Made by a program: the position numbers and the translations under genes. Under the pieces are notes generated by a model that saw only the letters and a list, made by a program, of their open reading frames with translations, did no database searches and was not told the origin of the DNA. Of a DNA stretch of 64,000 bases, positions 49,298-57,243 are shown in pieces. Where the stretch lies: NCBI GenBank assembly GCA_963204725.1, contig CAUJHH010000072.1, forward strand, positions 81,655 through 145,654. The letters are read 5' to 3'. Within the stretch, counting starts at the first letter, position 1. The number at the start of each line of letters is the position of its first letter. The DNA comes from Planctomycetota bacterium. GTDB lineage: Bacteria; Planctomycetota; Phycisphaerae; Phycisphaerales; UBA1924.

Positions 49298-52200
49298 TCA
49301 GTTCTCTCCCTCCATGGCACCCACGCGTGAGAGTTCCTTGATTCGTTCGCCCGACCGTCGAACGCGGTCCTGATCGGCGTAAGCCCGCAGGCGGATCCGC
49401 TCCATCTCGCGGGCACGCTCGGTCGACGAGCCCTCGATCAGCCGTTTGAGCAGCCCTCTGGTGCTTGTGAACTGCTCGATCGAGACATCGGGCTCCGCCA
49501 GCGTTCCCCGGACACTGATGCTGAGCAGTTCGTTTCGGATCGCCTCATAGACCGTGGAGACAATCGGGAGCTGTCGCGCCCCGCGCGACACGACCCGAAG
49601 ATTCAGATCGGACTGGGGCCACGTCATCGTTCCATAGCCGAACAACTCAACGGACCGCGAGAAGACAGACATCTCCTCGAATGTGACCCGTCCCTCTGAA
49701 AGATGGAACGACGAGAGCGCCAGATCGAGACGCTCGCGCGTGGGGACCTGGAGATTCGCGACCTGGAGAATCGGCAGCAGCAAGGGAAAGGAGAGCACCT
49801 CCCCACCTGAGATCGCCATCTCGCCCCGGCCGACCTGCGAGTCCGCCTCACCTACGACGCCCTCGAGCGTGAGTTCCGCATCGAGCAGGCCCCGCGACCC
49901 GTCTGGAGTCGATGTCCCGTCCTCGGCTGCGCTTCGCGTCAGATCCGCCATCACGCTCGCGAAGCGAGCGCCGGCGACGTGCAGCGAGGTAAAGTACCGC
50001 CGCTTGGTCGGATCGGTCGGGTCCGGCCCGATCCGGGCGCGGCTGGAGAATCGGCCGCCGTGCGCCGATCCGGAGATCAGCGGAACGATGATCTCAGGGT
50101 TGTCTGGCTCACTCGCGACCCGCAGGCGCGCGTCAGTCACGAGGAGGTTTGATACGCGAAGCGAATCCGCGATCATCCCCACGTCAAAGCTTGTCGATCC
50201 CGGCTCTGTCTGCGCTGTGAACTGGATGACACCGGAGAGATCGGTGATCGGCGTCCCGACTTGCATCGATAGGCGGTCGACCGCGACCGCACCCGACGCG
50301 CGGATCACCGCATCGTGCTCTCGCGGATCTCCGGTGATGGAGAGTCTCAGGCGATCAAGTCGCAGGCCGCCGTCGATGGTGAGATCCGAATCGGCCGCCA
50401 GCTTGTGAAGCGGATCTGGAAGCATCGCGCGAAGGGTCGGGCCGTCGGCCTTGGTCCACCCGCTGATGTTGAGATCGACGGCGGGCGCCACTCCCTTTGG
50501 CAGTGTCCACGACCCATTCACGCGAAGGGAGGTTCCTTCGGCGTCGAGGGTCAGGTCTCGGATCTCGCCGCCGCGCGGCGAAAAGCTGATCACGCCGCCA
50601 GCACTGGGGAATCTGATCCGCTGGTCGAACCGGGTGATCTCAAGGAATCTAGGTCTGATCTCGCCCCATGTCGCGAGCTCGTCGGTCGATGCAGGGTCCG
50701 CCTTGAACTGCAGCCGCAGGTCAAAGCGTCCACTCGGTGCGTGCAGCGAGAACTGGTCGGCGACCGTGTCTCCGAGGCGCTGGCGCACGAGGTCACCGAT
50801 GGCGCGATTGGAGATCGGCGCATCCGACCAACCGATTGCCAGGTCGGTTCCCGCTGGATCCATGCCCACCTCATCCGCGCCGATGGCAAGGATCCCGCTC
50901 GCATCGACTCGCCCCATCGGCTCGCCGTCGAAGTCCACGGCGGCGGCAAAGTCGTCGAACCGGATGTGCGTCGGAGATTGACCGGGTGTTGTCGCGCGAG
51001 CGGTTCCGAGGATCACAGCGACCCGACCCTCGGGCACGGAGAGAGACATGCGCCCGGACAGCGCGTCGAACGCGAGGCCGCGAGCCTCGCTGATGGCCAC
51101 TTCCCCGGCGACCGTCTCGCCACGAACAACCAGGTCGACGGATGCGTCAAGGAGCCCCGATGGCTGGTGCTTTGACCGGAGGCTCCGGAGCCGCTCGGCG
51201 GCGGCGGTCGAGAATGGTCTGATCGCGTCTTCGATCGTCGCGGACGCGTCGAACCGCTCGATGGTCGCTTCAACAATCGAGGGAGCGTCATTCGTTGCGA
51301 AATCCGCGCGGAGCGAGAGCTTCGCGTCACCCACGTGCTCGGCGCTTGCTGGGTTGGAGATCAATGCAGCGCGGAGAGCGGCGTGCATCTGCGCATCGAG
51401 CGTCCGCTCGGAGACCGTGAGTGTGCCCCGCAGATCGACGAGCTCCAGCGAGCGCGTCGCATCGGGCCCGGGGGCGGGGCGTGCTGCAAGGTCGACGGCC
51501 TCGGCGTGAACGTCGTAGCCGAGCTGGATCTGTCCTTCAGCATCGCGCTCACCGCGCGGCGCGATGCGTGCGAGAACATCAATGGCGCCGTCGATGCGGA
51601 GCCCTCTCAAGGCCTCCCGTACGGAGACCCGAGACTCGTTCTCTCCCACGGCTTCTCTATTCGGAATCGCGTGGAGCAGCAGGTCGTCAACGGGGATTCG
51701 CGAGGCGTTGATGTCGATGACTGGGATGAAATCCTGTGAGCCGTCCGGTGCGAAAAGCTCGACATCGCACGCGACCACGGCGAGCCCCCCGCGGAGCGTG
51801 TGGTACATGCCATCCTCGAGCACCGCATGATCGTCCGTGATGTGCAGGCGCACGTCGTCGCCGATGATCGGGAGTGGGAATGCCTCGGGCAGGATTCCAA
51901 GCGTGTCGAATCGCACGATCACGTCTGTCGTCCAGTCCGTGAGGTATCCCTCGGGTCGGGTCACATGGACATCGACATTCGCGCTCCCGCCGAGCTCGAG
52001 CACGGGCCTGGCAGCCAGAGCGGCACGGATCGAATCAAGTCGGCGCTGCGCATCGTCCGAACGAACGGGCAACGATGCGAGTTCGGCCTCGGCAGCCCGC
52101 AATGCCGATGCCTCCGCAGGATCCATCACCAAGCCGCGACTGACCAGCGTTTCCATGCGAGTGCGGCTGAAAAGCGCGCTGATGACCTCTCGGCGCTCCG

Positions 52201-53668
52201 GCCCGAGCGCCGCCTCGAGCGCCCCGTCCACCGGCACGCCCTCGACATGGACACGCACATCAACAGCGGCCAGCTCGTTGATCGGCGAGATAAGCCCGGT
52301 CGCTTCGAGCCGAGCGCCGCTTGGCGCGGTGCCCGTGATGCTGAGCAGCTCGATCTTGTCGTCGTCGAACCGGACGGAGCCTGCCAGTTTGTCGAAGCGA
52401 TAAGGGAAGTCGCTGTATGCCGCCGACCCGTCTTTGAAATCGAGCGTTCCGGCGACTCGGATGGTTGCGGGTCCGCTCGCTGTCGGCGCATCGCGGGAGA
52501 TCCGGACGCGCGAGTTCACCGTTGCGGTGGGCTGTGAGAATCCATCAAGACGCTCTTTCACGATGGCAGGAGCGAACGGGAGCAGATCCGGACGCTCCGA
52601 CACATGGAATCCATCGGTCGCCAGATCGCATGTGAACGCGGCATCCGTGCTCGGCCCCGCGTAGTCCAGACGCACCGTCCAGGGGAGATCTGCGAGCGTG
52701 CCGCGAAGAGTTGCCCGGATCCGATCGGCCCGAAGGACGACAATCCCGTTGACATCTCCCATGCGGAGCGGACCACCTCCCGGCTCACCGCTCGCGGGTG
52801 TGATCGGTAAATTCATCGCGACACCGTTGAGTCGAACCTCCGCCTCGACCTTTCCCGCTGCGAAGCTGTAGGTGAACGATCGAACCCGGAGGTTCCCCGA
52901 GAGGTCCAGGAGTTCCAGTTCCTTCCGAATCGTGGTGGGGACAGTCGAGGGGCGAATCGACGCCAGCGAAACATCCGCCGGCGTCAGCTTGATTCCATCG
53001 TTATCGATGCGGCCGATGATGTCCTGCCCGGGAATGCCGAGAATGGGTCCCTCAAGCGCCAGCGGCTTGATCCGGATTGTCGAGGCGTCTTTCGGGGCGG
53101 CCGGATCGGGGATCACGGATGCATCGAAGTAGTGGATGCTCAGCGGGATGTAGTCCGAGCCGGAGTGCTCACCGATCTCGAGCGCGGCGTCGTCGATGAT
53201 GATTGTCGGCACTGCGCCGCCGCTCCCCCCTGTGGGACGCAGCAGCGTGAGAGCCGAAACGTTGAGGGTCTGTGATTCGGTCGACTGGGAGAGGCGGAGC
53301 TTGGGTTCCAGGAGCGTGACCGTTCGCACCCCCTGTCCCGCCATCAGATCGCGCCACCTGAAGGCGACTTCGAGCTTGTCGACTTCCAAGAAGGTCGCAG
53401 CCGGCCCGGCGACCCCGGGGGCTTCCGAGCGCACGCCTCGAAGCGTGATCGCGCCCCGCAGGTGAATCGTTGCCGACTCGACAGAGACGGTTGCGCCGGT
53501 GAGGCTCTGAAGCACGGGCGTGACGATCCACACGGTCACCGCCGACCGCGTGAGCAGCAGGAACAGCAGCACCGGCACTCCGAGAAGGCCCAAGGCGACG
53601 AGCCATCGACGCCTCGGGCTGCGGGTGCGTTTGGCTGGGCTGGTCTGCTCCGGTCCGGGCTTCGTCAT
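49298..53668 (-). CDS. Very large AsmA/TamB-like membrane-anchored protein
   Basis: Envelope protein of 1456 aa. An N-terminal anchor (WLVALGLLGVPVLLFLLLTR) is followed by a long beta-rich body with repeated AsmA-like segments (VVTPVLQSLTGATVSVESAT-like, LRGAITLRGVRSEAPGVAGP), periodic LRVNGSWTLPKGVAPAVDLN-type strands, and a C-terminal AsmA_C-like part (SFHLSEGRVTFEEMSVFSRS, DLNLRVVSRGARQLPIVSTV). The last about 60 residues are charged helices. AsmA and TamB proteins form hydrophobic grooves that move phospholipids between membranes, which would support an outer membrane here. The start at 53668 is chosen because the signal anchor begins there; no Shine-Dalgarno is seen. Confidence 0.85.
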   Translation of the reverse strand: MTKPGPEQTSPAKRTRSPRRRWLVALGLLGVPVLLFLLLTRSAVTVWIVTPVLQSLTGATVSVESATIHLRGAITLRGVRSEAPGVAGPAATFLEVDKLEVAFRWRDLMAGQGVRTVTLLEPKLRLSQSTESQTLNVSALTLLRPTGGSGGAVPTIIIDDAALEIGEHSGSDYIPLSIHYFDASVIPDPAAPKDASTIRIKPLALEGPILGIPGQDIIGRIDNDGIKLTPADVSLASIRPSTVPTTIRKELELLDLSGNLRVRSFTYSFAAGKVEAEVRLNGVAMNLPITPASGEPGGGPLRMGDVNGIVVLRADRIRATLRGTLADLPWTVRLDYAGPSTDAAFTCDLATDGFHVSERPDLLPFAPAIVKERLDGFSQPTATVNSRVRISRDAPTASGPATIRVAGTLDFKDGSAAYSDFPYRFDKLAGSVRFDDDKIELLSITGTAPSGARLEATGLISPINELAAVDVRVHVEGVPVDGALEAALGPERREVISALFSRTRMETLVSRGLVMDPAEASALRAAEAELASLPVRSDDAQRRLDSIRAALAARPVLELGGSANVDVHVTRPEGYLTDWTTDVIVRFDTLGILPEAFPLPIIGDDVRLHITDDHAVLEDGMYHTLRGGLAVVACDVELFAPDGSQDFIPVIDINASRIPVDDLLLHAIPNREAVGENESRVSVREALRGLRIDGAIDVLARIAPRGERDAEGQIQLGYDVHAEAVDLAARPAPGPDATRSLELVDLRGTLTVSERTLDAQMHAALRAALISNPASAEHVGDAKLSLRADFATNDAPSIVEATIERFDASATIEDAIRPFSTAAAERLRSLRSKHQPSGLLDASVDLVVRGETVAGEVAISEARGLAFDALSGRMSLSVPEGRVAVILGTARATTPGQSPTHIRFDDFAAAVDFDGEPMGRVDASGILAIGADEVGMDPAGTDLAIGWSDAPISNRAIGDLVRQRLGDTVADQFSLHAPSGRFDLRLQFKADPASTDELATWGEIRPRFLEITRFDQRIRFPSAGGVISFSPRGGEIRDLTLDAEGTSLRVNGSWTLPKGVAPAVDLNISGWTKADGPTLRAMLPDPLHKLAADSDLTIDGGLRLDRLRLSITGDPREHDAVIRASGAVAVDRLSMQVGTPITDLSGVIQFTAQTEPGSTSFDVGMIADSLRVSNLLVTDARLRVASEPDNPEIIVPLISGSAHGGRFSSRARIGPDPTDPTKRRYFTSLHVAGARFASVMADLTRSAAEDGTSTPDGSRGLLDAELTLEGVVGEADSQVGRGEMAISGGEVLSFPLLLPILQVANLQVPTRERLDLALSSFHLSEGRVTFEEMSVFSRSVELFGYGTMTWPQSDLNLRVVSRGARQLPIVSTVYEAIRNELLSISVRGTLAEPDVSIEQFTSTRGLLKRLIEGSSTERAREMERIRLRAYADQDRVRRSGERIKELSRVGAMEGEN

Positions 53669-53728
53669 CGGGTGGATGGTAGTGGTGGGCGTGGGGCGGT
53701 GTGAGTTCGGCACTGCTAACCTGAGGCC

Positions 53729-55156
53729 ATGGCCAAGGTCCGTGAGGTATTCGTGTGCTCGGCTTGCGGGGGCACGCATTCCCGGTGGATGGGCAAGTGC
53801 CCGGACTGTGGGGCGTGGGACTCGCTGGAGAGCCAGACGCTCGACAAGGCCTCGGGTCTCGATCCCCAGCGTGGAATCGTCGAGGTTTGGCGATCGATGG
53901 GCGATCGAAAGGGAGACGCCGAGTCAGCACGCGATGGCGCGCCGAGCGCGACCCCAATCGCCGAGGCCGGAGGCGGTGTCGAATCTCAGCGCATTCCGAG
54001 CACAATCGGCGAGCTGGACCGCGTGCTCGGAGGCGGCTTGGTTGAGGGGAGCGTGGTGCTGCTCGGCGGGGAGCCGGGCATCGGCAAGTCGACGCTCCTG
54101 CTCCAGTCTGCGGCGTCCTGGGCACATCGTGGCGGACGGGTGCTCTACGTCTCGAGCGAAGAATCCGCCGAGCAGGTGCGGGGCCGGGCCGAGCGACTCG
54201 GCGCGTCAAACGAGAAAGAGCTCTTTGTCCTGGCCGACACCAACCTGGCTCGGATTGTTGAGCAGGTGCGACGGATCGTGCCGCGCGTGCTGGTGATCGA
54301 TTCGGTACAGATGGTGTACAAGTCGGACATCCCGGCAGGACCGGGGAGCGTGACGCAGCTACGCAGGTGCGTGGCCGACCTGGTGTATCTGGCGAAGGCC
54401 TCGGGGATCGCGGTGGTGCTCGTCGGACACGTCACAAAGGAAGGTGTGCTCGCGGGACCACGTGTCGTGGAGCACTTGGTCGATGTGGTGCTCACCTTCG
54501 AGGGCGATCGATACCACGCACACCGTATCGTGCGTGCCGTGAAGAACCGCTACGGCACGACGATGGAACTCGGCATCTTTGAGATGACCGGCGCTGGACT
54601 CCGCGAAGCGCCAGAAGGCGCTGGTGTCGCAGCCGTGCAGGGCCGCGATGGCGCGCCGCCCAGACCGGGGAGCGTCGTCTGTCCGGTCGTGCAGGGCTCC
54701 CGGTGTGTGCTGGTCGAGATCCAGGCCCTGACCGCGTCGGGATTCCTTGGCGCCGCGAAGCGAAAGTCGAGCGGACTGGATTCCAACCGGCTGGCCATGC
54801 TCATCGCGGTGCTCGAGCAGCACGCGGGGCTGCGCCTCGCCGACATGGATGTCTTCGCGAGCAGCGTCGGTGGGTTGCGTGTCGTTGAGCCCGCGAGTGA
54901 TCTCGCGCTGCTCATGTCGATCGCGGGCGCACATCGACGCAAAGCGATCGAACCCGCAACGGCGGTGGTGGGGGAGGTCGGGCTCGGTGGAGAGGTCAGG
55001 CCGGTGACGCAGATCGAACAGCGCGCGAGAGAGGCGATGCGGCTCGGCTACACAAGTCTCCTGGTGCCCCACCCGAACGCGAAGCAGGCGAGTGTGAAGG
55101 GCGTCCGAGTCGTCGGTGTGCGCACCATCGAACATGCGATCGAGACGCTCGGATAA
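53729..55156 (+). CDS. radA: DNA repair protein RadA
   Basis: Branch-migration ATPase, 475 aa, helping RecA strand exchange. The N-terminal zinc finger is VFVCSACGGTHSRWMGKCPD followed by CGAW. The ATPase core has the Walker A GGEPGIGKSTLLLQSA, Walker B VLVIDSVQMVY and the RadA-specific KNRYGTTMELGIFEM (KNRFG motif). The C-terminal Lon-like domain includes LMSIAGAHRRKAIEPATAVV and GEVGLGGEVRPV. It is divergent from the AsmA-like gene (60 bases between). A short Shine-Dalgarno-like GAGG lies only 2 bases before the ATG. The terminator is at 55164. Confidence 0.97.
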   Translation: MAKVREVFVCSACGGTHSRWMGKCPDCGAWDSLESQTLDKASGLDPQRGIVEVWRSMGDRKGDAESARDGAPSATPIAEAGGGVESQRIPSTIGELDRVLGGGLVEGSVVLLGGEPGIGKSTLLLQSAASWAHRGGRVLYVSSEESAEQVRGRAERLGASNEKELFVLADTNLARIVEQVRRIVPRVLVIDSVQMVYKSDIPAGPGSVTQLRRCVADLVYLAKASGIAVVLVGHVTKEGVLAGPRVVEHLVDVVLTFEGDRYHAHRIVRAVKNRYGTTMELGIFEMTGAGLREAPEGAGVAAVQGRDGAPPRPGSVVCPVVQGSRCVLVEIQALTASGFLGAAKRKSSGLDSNRLAMLIAVLEQHAGLRLADMDVFASSVGGLRVVEPASDLALLMSIAGAHRRKAIEPATAVVGEVGLGGEVRPVTQIEQRAREAMRLGYTSLLVPHPNAKQASVKGVRVVGVRTIEHAIETLG

Positions 55157-55163
55157 CGAAAGA

Positions 55164-55192
55164 GGCCCCGGAGAACTGAGTTCCCCGGGGCC
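55164..55192. terminator. Bidirectional terminator between radA and the secreted Met-rich protein
   Basis: A 13-bp stem with one mismatch and a 3-base loop lies 8 bases after the radA stop and 35 bases after the stop of the opposing gene. On the minus strand CTCTTTCG follows. It resembles the hairpin at 759-789 (shared GGCCCCGG / CCGGGGCC). Confidence 0.75.
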
Positions 55193-55227
55193 GAATTGGC
55201 GGTCTCTTGCTTCGCGAAAGCCGTGGC

Positions 55228-56982
55228 TCAGTAGCGGGGCTTCGCGCCGCTTTCGGCCTCGTCGGCCTCGCCACCCATGTCGCCCTGCATCTGCTTCTGG
55301 ATGTCGGAGATCGTGGTGATCACGTCCATCGGAACGAAGAAACGTGTGCTCGCCGCGCCGCCAGTGGTCGAGATCGACATCCCGACGGGCGCCAGGTTGT
55401 CAGGAACCGAGAGCTCCATCGACATGCCCATCATCGCCGCGAAGCCCGCGGCGGTCTTGATGATCTCACCAACGCCGACGTATACCTCCGCGGAGCGGTC
55501 CTTGGGAAGCTGGCCCGCGGTGCCGGCCAGGATCTTGTCCGAGCCGAGCCCGTTGCCTTCGCCCGCGACCTGCAGCGCCTTCTCCATCAGCATCGAGTTC
55601 TTGGAGAGCGTCTGTACGACGCCGCTCGCTGTCGGAGCGTAGTACCCGGAAGGGCCGCCCGTGGCGCCCCAGATCATCATCATCGCCTGCATGCCCTGCT
55701 GGGCCATCATGGCGTTGGGATCGTTGGGATCAACCGACATGCGGACGGACCACGAATCGACCTGCGTGCCGCCAATGGTCGAGTCCGCGTCCTTGTACGA
55801 CGTGGAGATCTTGAATCCGTTGGCGGACGAGTTGTTCATCTTGGACATCATGTCCTTGGTCGCGTTCAGGAGCCCCTTGGCATCCTTCGTCTGCTGGAAG
55901 ACGACCGAATTCGCGAAGAGGCCGCCGCCCATGAGCGCGGGAGACGTGCCCAGCACGAAAGATATGCCATCGAGCTTGTTCATCATCTCCGCTGGGGGCA
56001 TGAACGAAGCGTTCTGTCCCTGGAGCGAGGCCATGGTGTTGAGGAAGCTCTTGATCGTCGCGTTGGACGTGTCTGCGGACATCGCAAAGAGGTAGGGCAC
56101 ATTCGGGATCCGAGTCAGCGCCCGCATCGAGTCGCCCTTGACCTGCATCGACTTGAACGACTCGGTCCCTTCTTTGAACTGTGCGCCGGCGTCGAAAGAG
56201 ATGCCCGCGCCGGTGATCGTCGTTCCCATGATCGCGAGGTCACCTTCAGCCGTGAGCAGGTTTGCGACCGACTCGATCATCGAGCCCATCTGCGTCATCT
56301 GCTCGCCCTGGGGCCCGGCCATCATGGCGACCATCTCCATCTGCTGCTTCATCTGGGCCACGCCCTGATCGATCATGGGCTTGAGCTTGGCCAGATCGGC
56401 GAAGACGAGAACATCGGCGGTGTCGGCAAGCGACGATCCGCTGGAGCCCAGGCGCTTGGCGTGGGTCGCGCCCTTGCCGGGCTTGCCATCGAATCCCGCG
56501 AGCAGCTCGGCCGTCGGCGCCATGGCGACGAAGCCGCCCCCGATGTCCTTCATGTGGGCAGGATTGCCGTCAAAGTCTGCGGTGTAGGTGTCGCCCGTCG
56601 CGGTGGCGCCGACGCCCTCGAAGAACTTCTTCGCGTCCGTGACCGGAATCACCGCGACCATTGCCGGGTGATCGCCATTCATGTCGAAGGTCTTTCCGAC
56701 AAACGCCGCCGCGACAGATCCCTCGGGATTCATTCCCGGCATGGCCAGGATCATCCCCATCGGTCCCTCGCTGAGGGCCTGCTTGAGCTGCGGGAGCTTG
56801 TCGCCCATCTTGTCCAGATCCGCCTTGAGCTCGCTCACGCTGCGGATTGAGATCACGGCGAGCGCGTCGTTCGGCAGCCGATCAATCGCGCCGGGTAGCC
56901 CGGCAAGCGCGGGCAGCGCGATCGTCAGCGGAAGTGAGAGGGCGGCGATGGTGCGGACGAAACGGGGCATGTGACAAGCCAT
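55228..56982 (-). CDS. Secreted Met-rich protein of unknown function
   Basis: I do not recognise this protein with certainty; it is loosely like DUF3352. It is 584 aa with a signal peptide (TIAALSLPLTIALPALAGLP) and a mature region of alternating helices and strands, for example DALAVISIRSVSELKADLDK, FVGKTFDMNGDHPAMVAVIP and FNSVVFQQTKD-like segments. Met is unusually frequent (QQMEMVAMMAGPQGEQMTQM; AMMAQQGMQAMMMIWGA). The start at 56982 has AGAGG about 9 bases upstream; 56970 is an alternative. The upstream 261 bases contain a terminator for the next gene and a TATAGT box. Confidence 0.8.
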   Translation of the reverse strand: MACHMPRFVRTIAALSLPLTIALPALAGLPGAIDRLPNDALAVISIRSVSELKADLDKMGDKLPQLKQALSEGPMGMILAMPGMNPEGSVAAAFVGKTFDMNGDHPAMVAVIPVTDAKKFFEGVGATATGDTYTADFDGNPAHMKDIGGGFVAMAPTAELLAGFDGKPGKGATHAKRLGSSGSSLADTADVLVFADLAKLKPMIDQGVAQMKQQMEMVAMMAGPQGEQMTQMGSMIESVANLLTAEGDLAIMGTTITGAGISFDAGAQFKEGTESFKSMQVKGDSMRALTRIPNVPYLFAMSADTSNATIKSFLNTMASLQGQNASFMPPAEMMNKLDGISFVLGTSPALMGGGLFANSVVFQQTKDAKGLLNATKDMMSKMNNSSANGFKISTSYKDADSTIGGTQVDSWSVRMSVDPNDPNAMMAQQGMQAMMMIWGATGGPSGYYAPTASGVVQTLSKNSMLMEKALQVAGEGNGLGSDKILAGTAGQLPKDRSAEVYVGVGEIIKTAAGFAAMMGMSMELSVPDNLAPVGMSISTTGGAASTRFFVPMDVITTISDIQKQMQGDMGGEADEAESGAKPRY

Positions 56983-57111
56983 GAACGGTGCCTCTTGGGT
57001 TAGGGGACGGCGACCTCCGATGGAGCCGTCCCGGTCAATCCGATCGATCCGCGTGCCCAATCCCGAATCGGCCACGCGAATAGCGCACCCTCGGCGCGAG
57101 GGTGGGCGGAG

Positions 57112-57117
57112 ACTATA
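57112..57117 (-). promoter_or_regulatory. Possible -10 box for the Met-rich secreted protein
   Basis: TATAGT on the minus strand lies about 130 bases before the start codon at 56982, downstream of the terminator at 57172-57206. No -35 box was found. Weak. Confidence 0.25.
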
Positions 57118-57171
57118 TGGGATTGTTGCACCTGCGATTTCGGCGAAGGCGCGATTGGTCGGATGGCGAAG

Positions 57172-57206
57172 AAACACCCCTCGCGGGAACGTCGGGAGGG
57201 GTGTTG
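57172..57206 (-). terminator. Terminator of the beta-propeller cytochrome gene
   Basis: A perfect 10-bp stem (57173-57182 and 57096+100 to 57205, i.e. right arm 57196-57205) with a 13-base loop is followed on the minus strand by TTTCTTCG. It lies about 40 bases past the stop at 57244. Confidence 0.75.
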
Positions 57207-57243
57207 GTAAGTTACTGCAAATACTGCGATTGAGTGCCCGTGA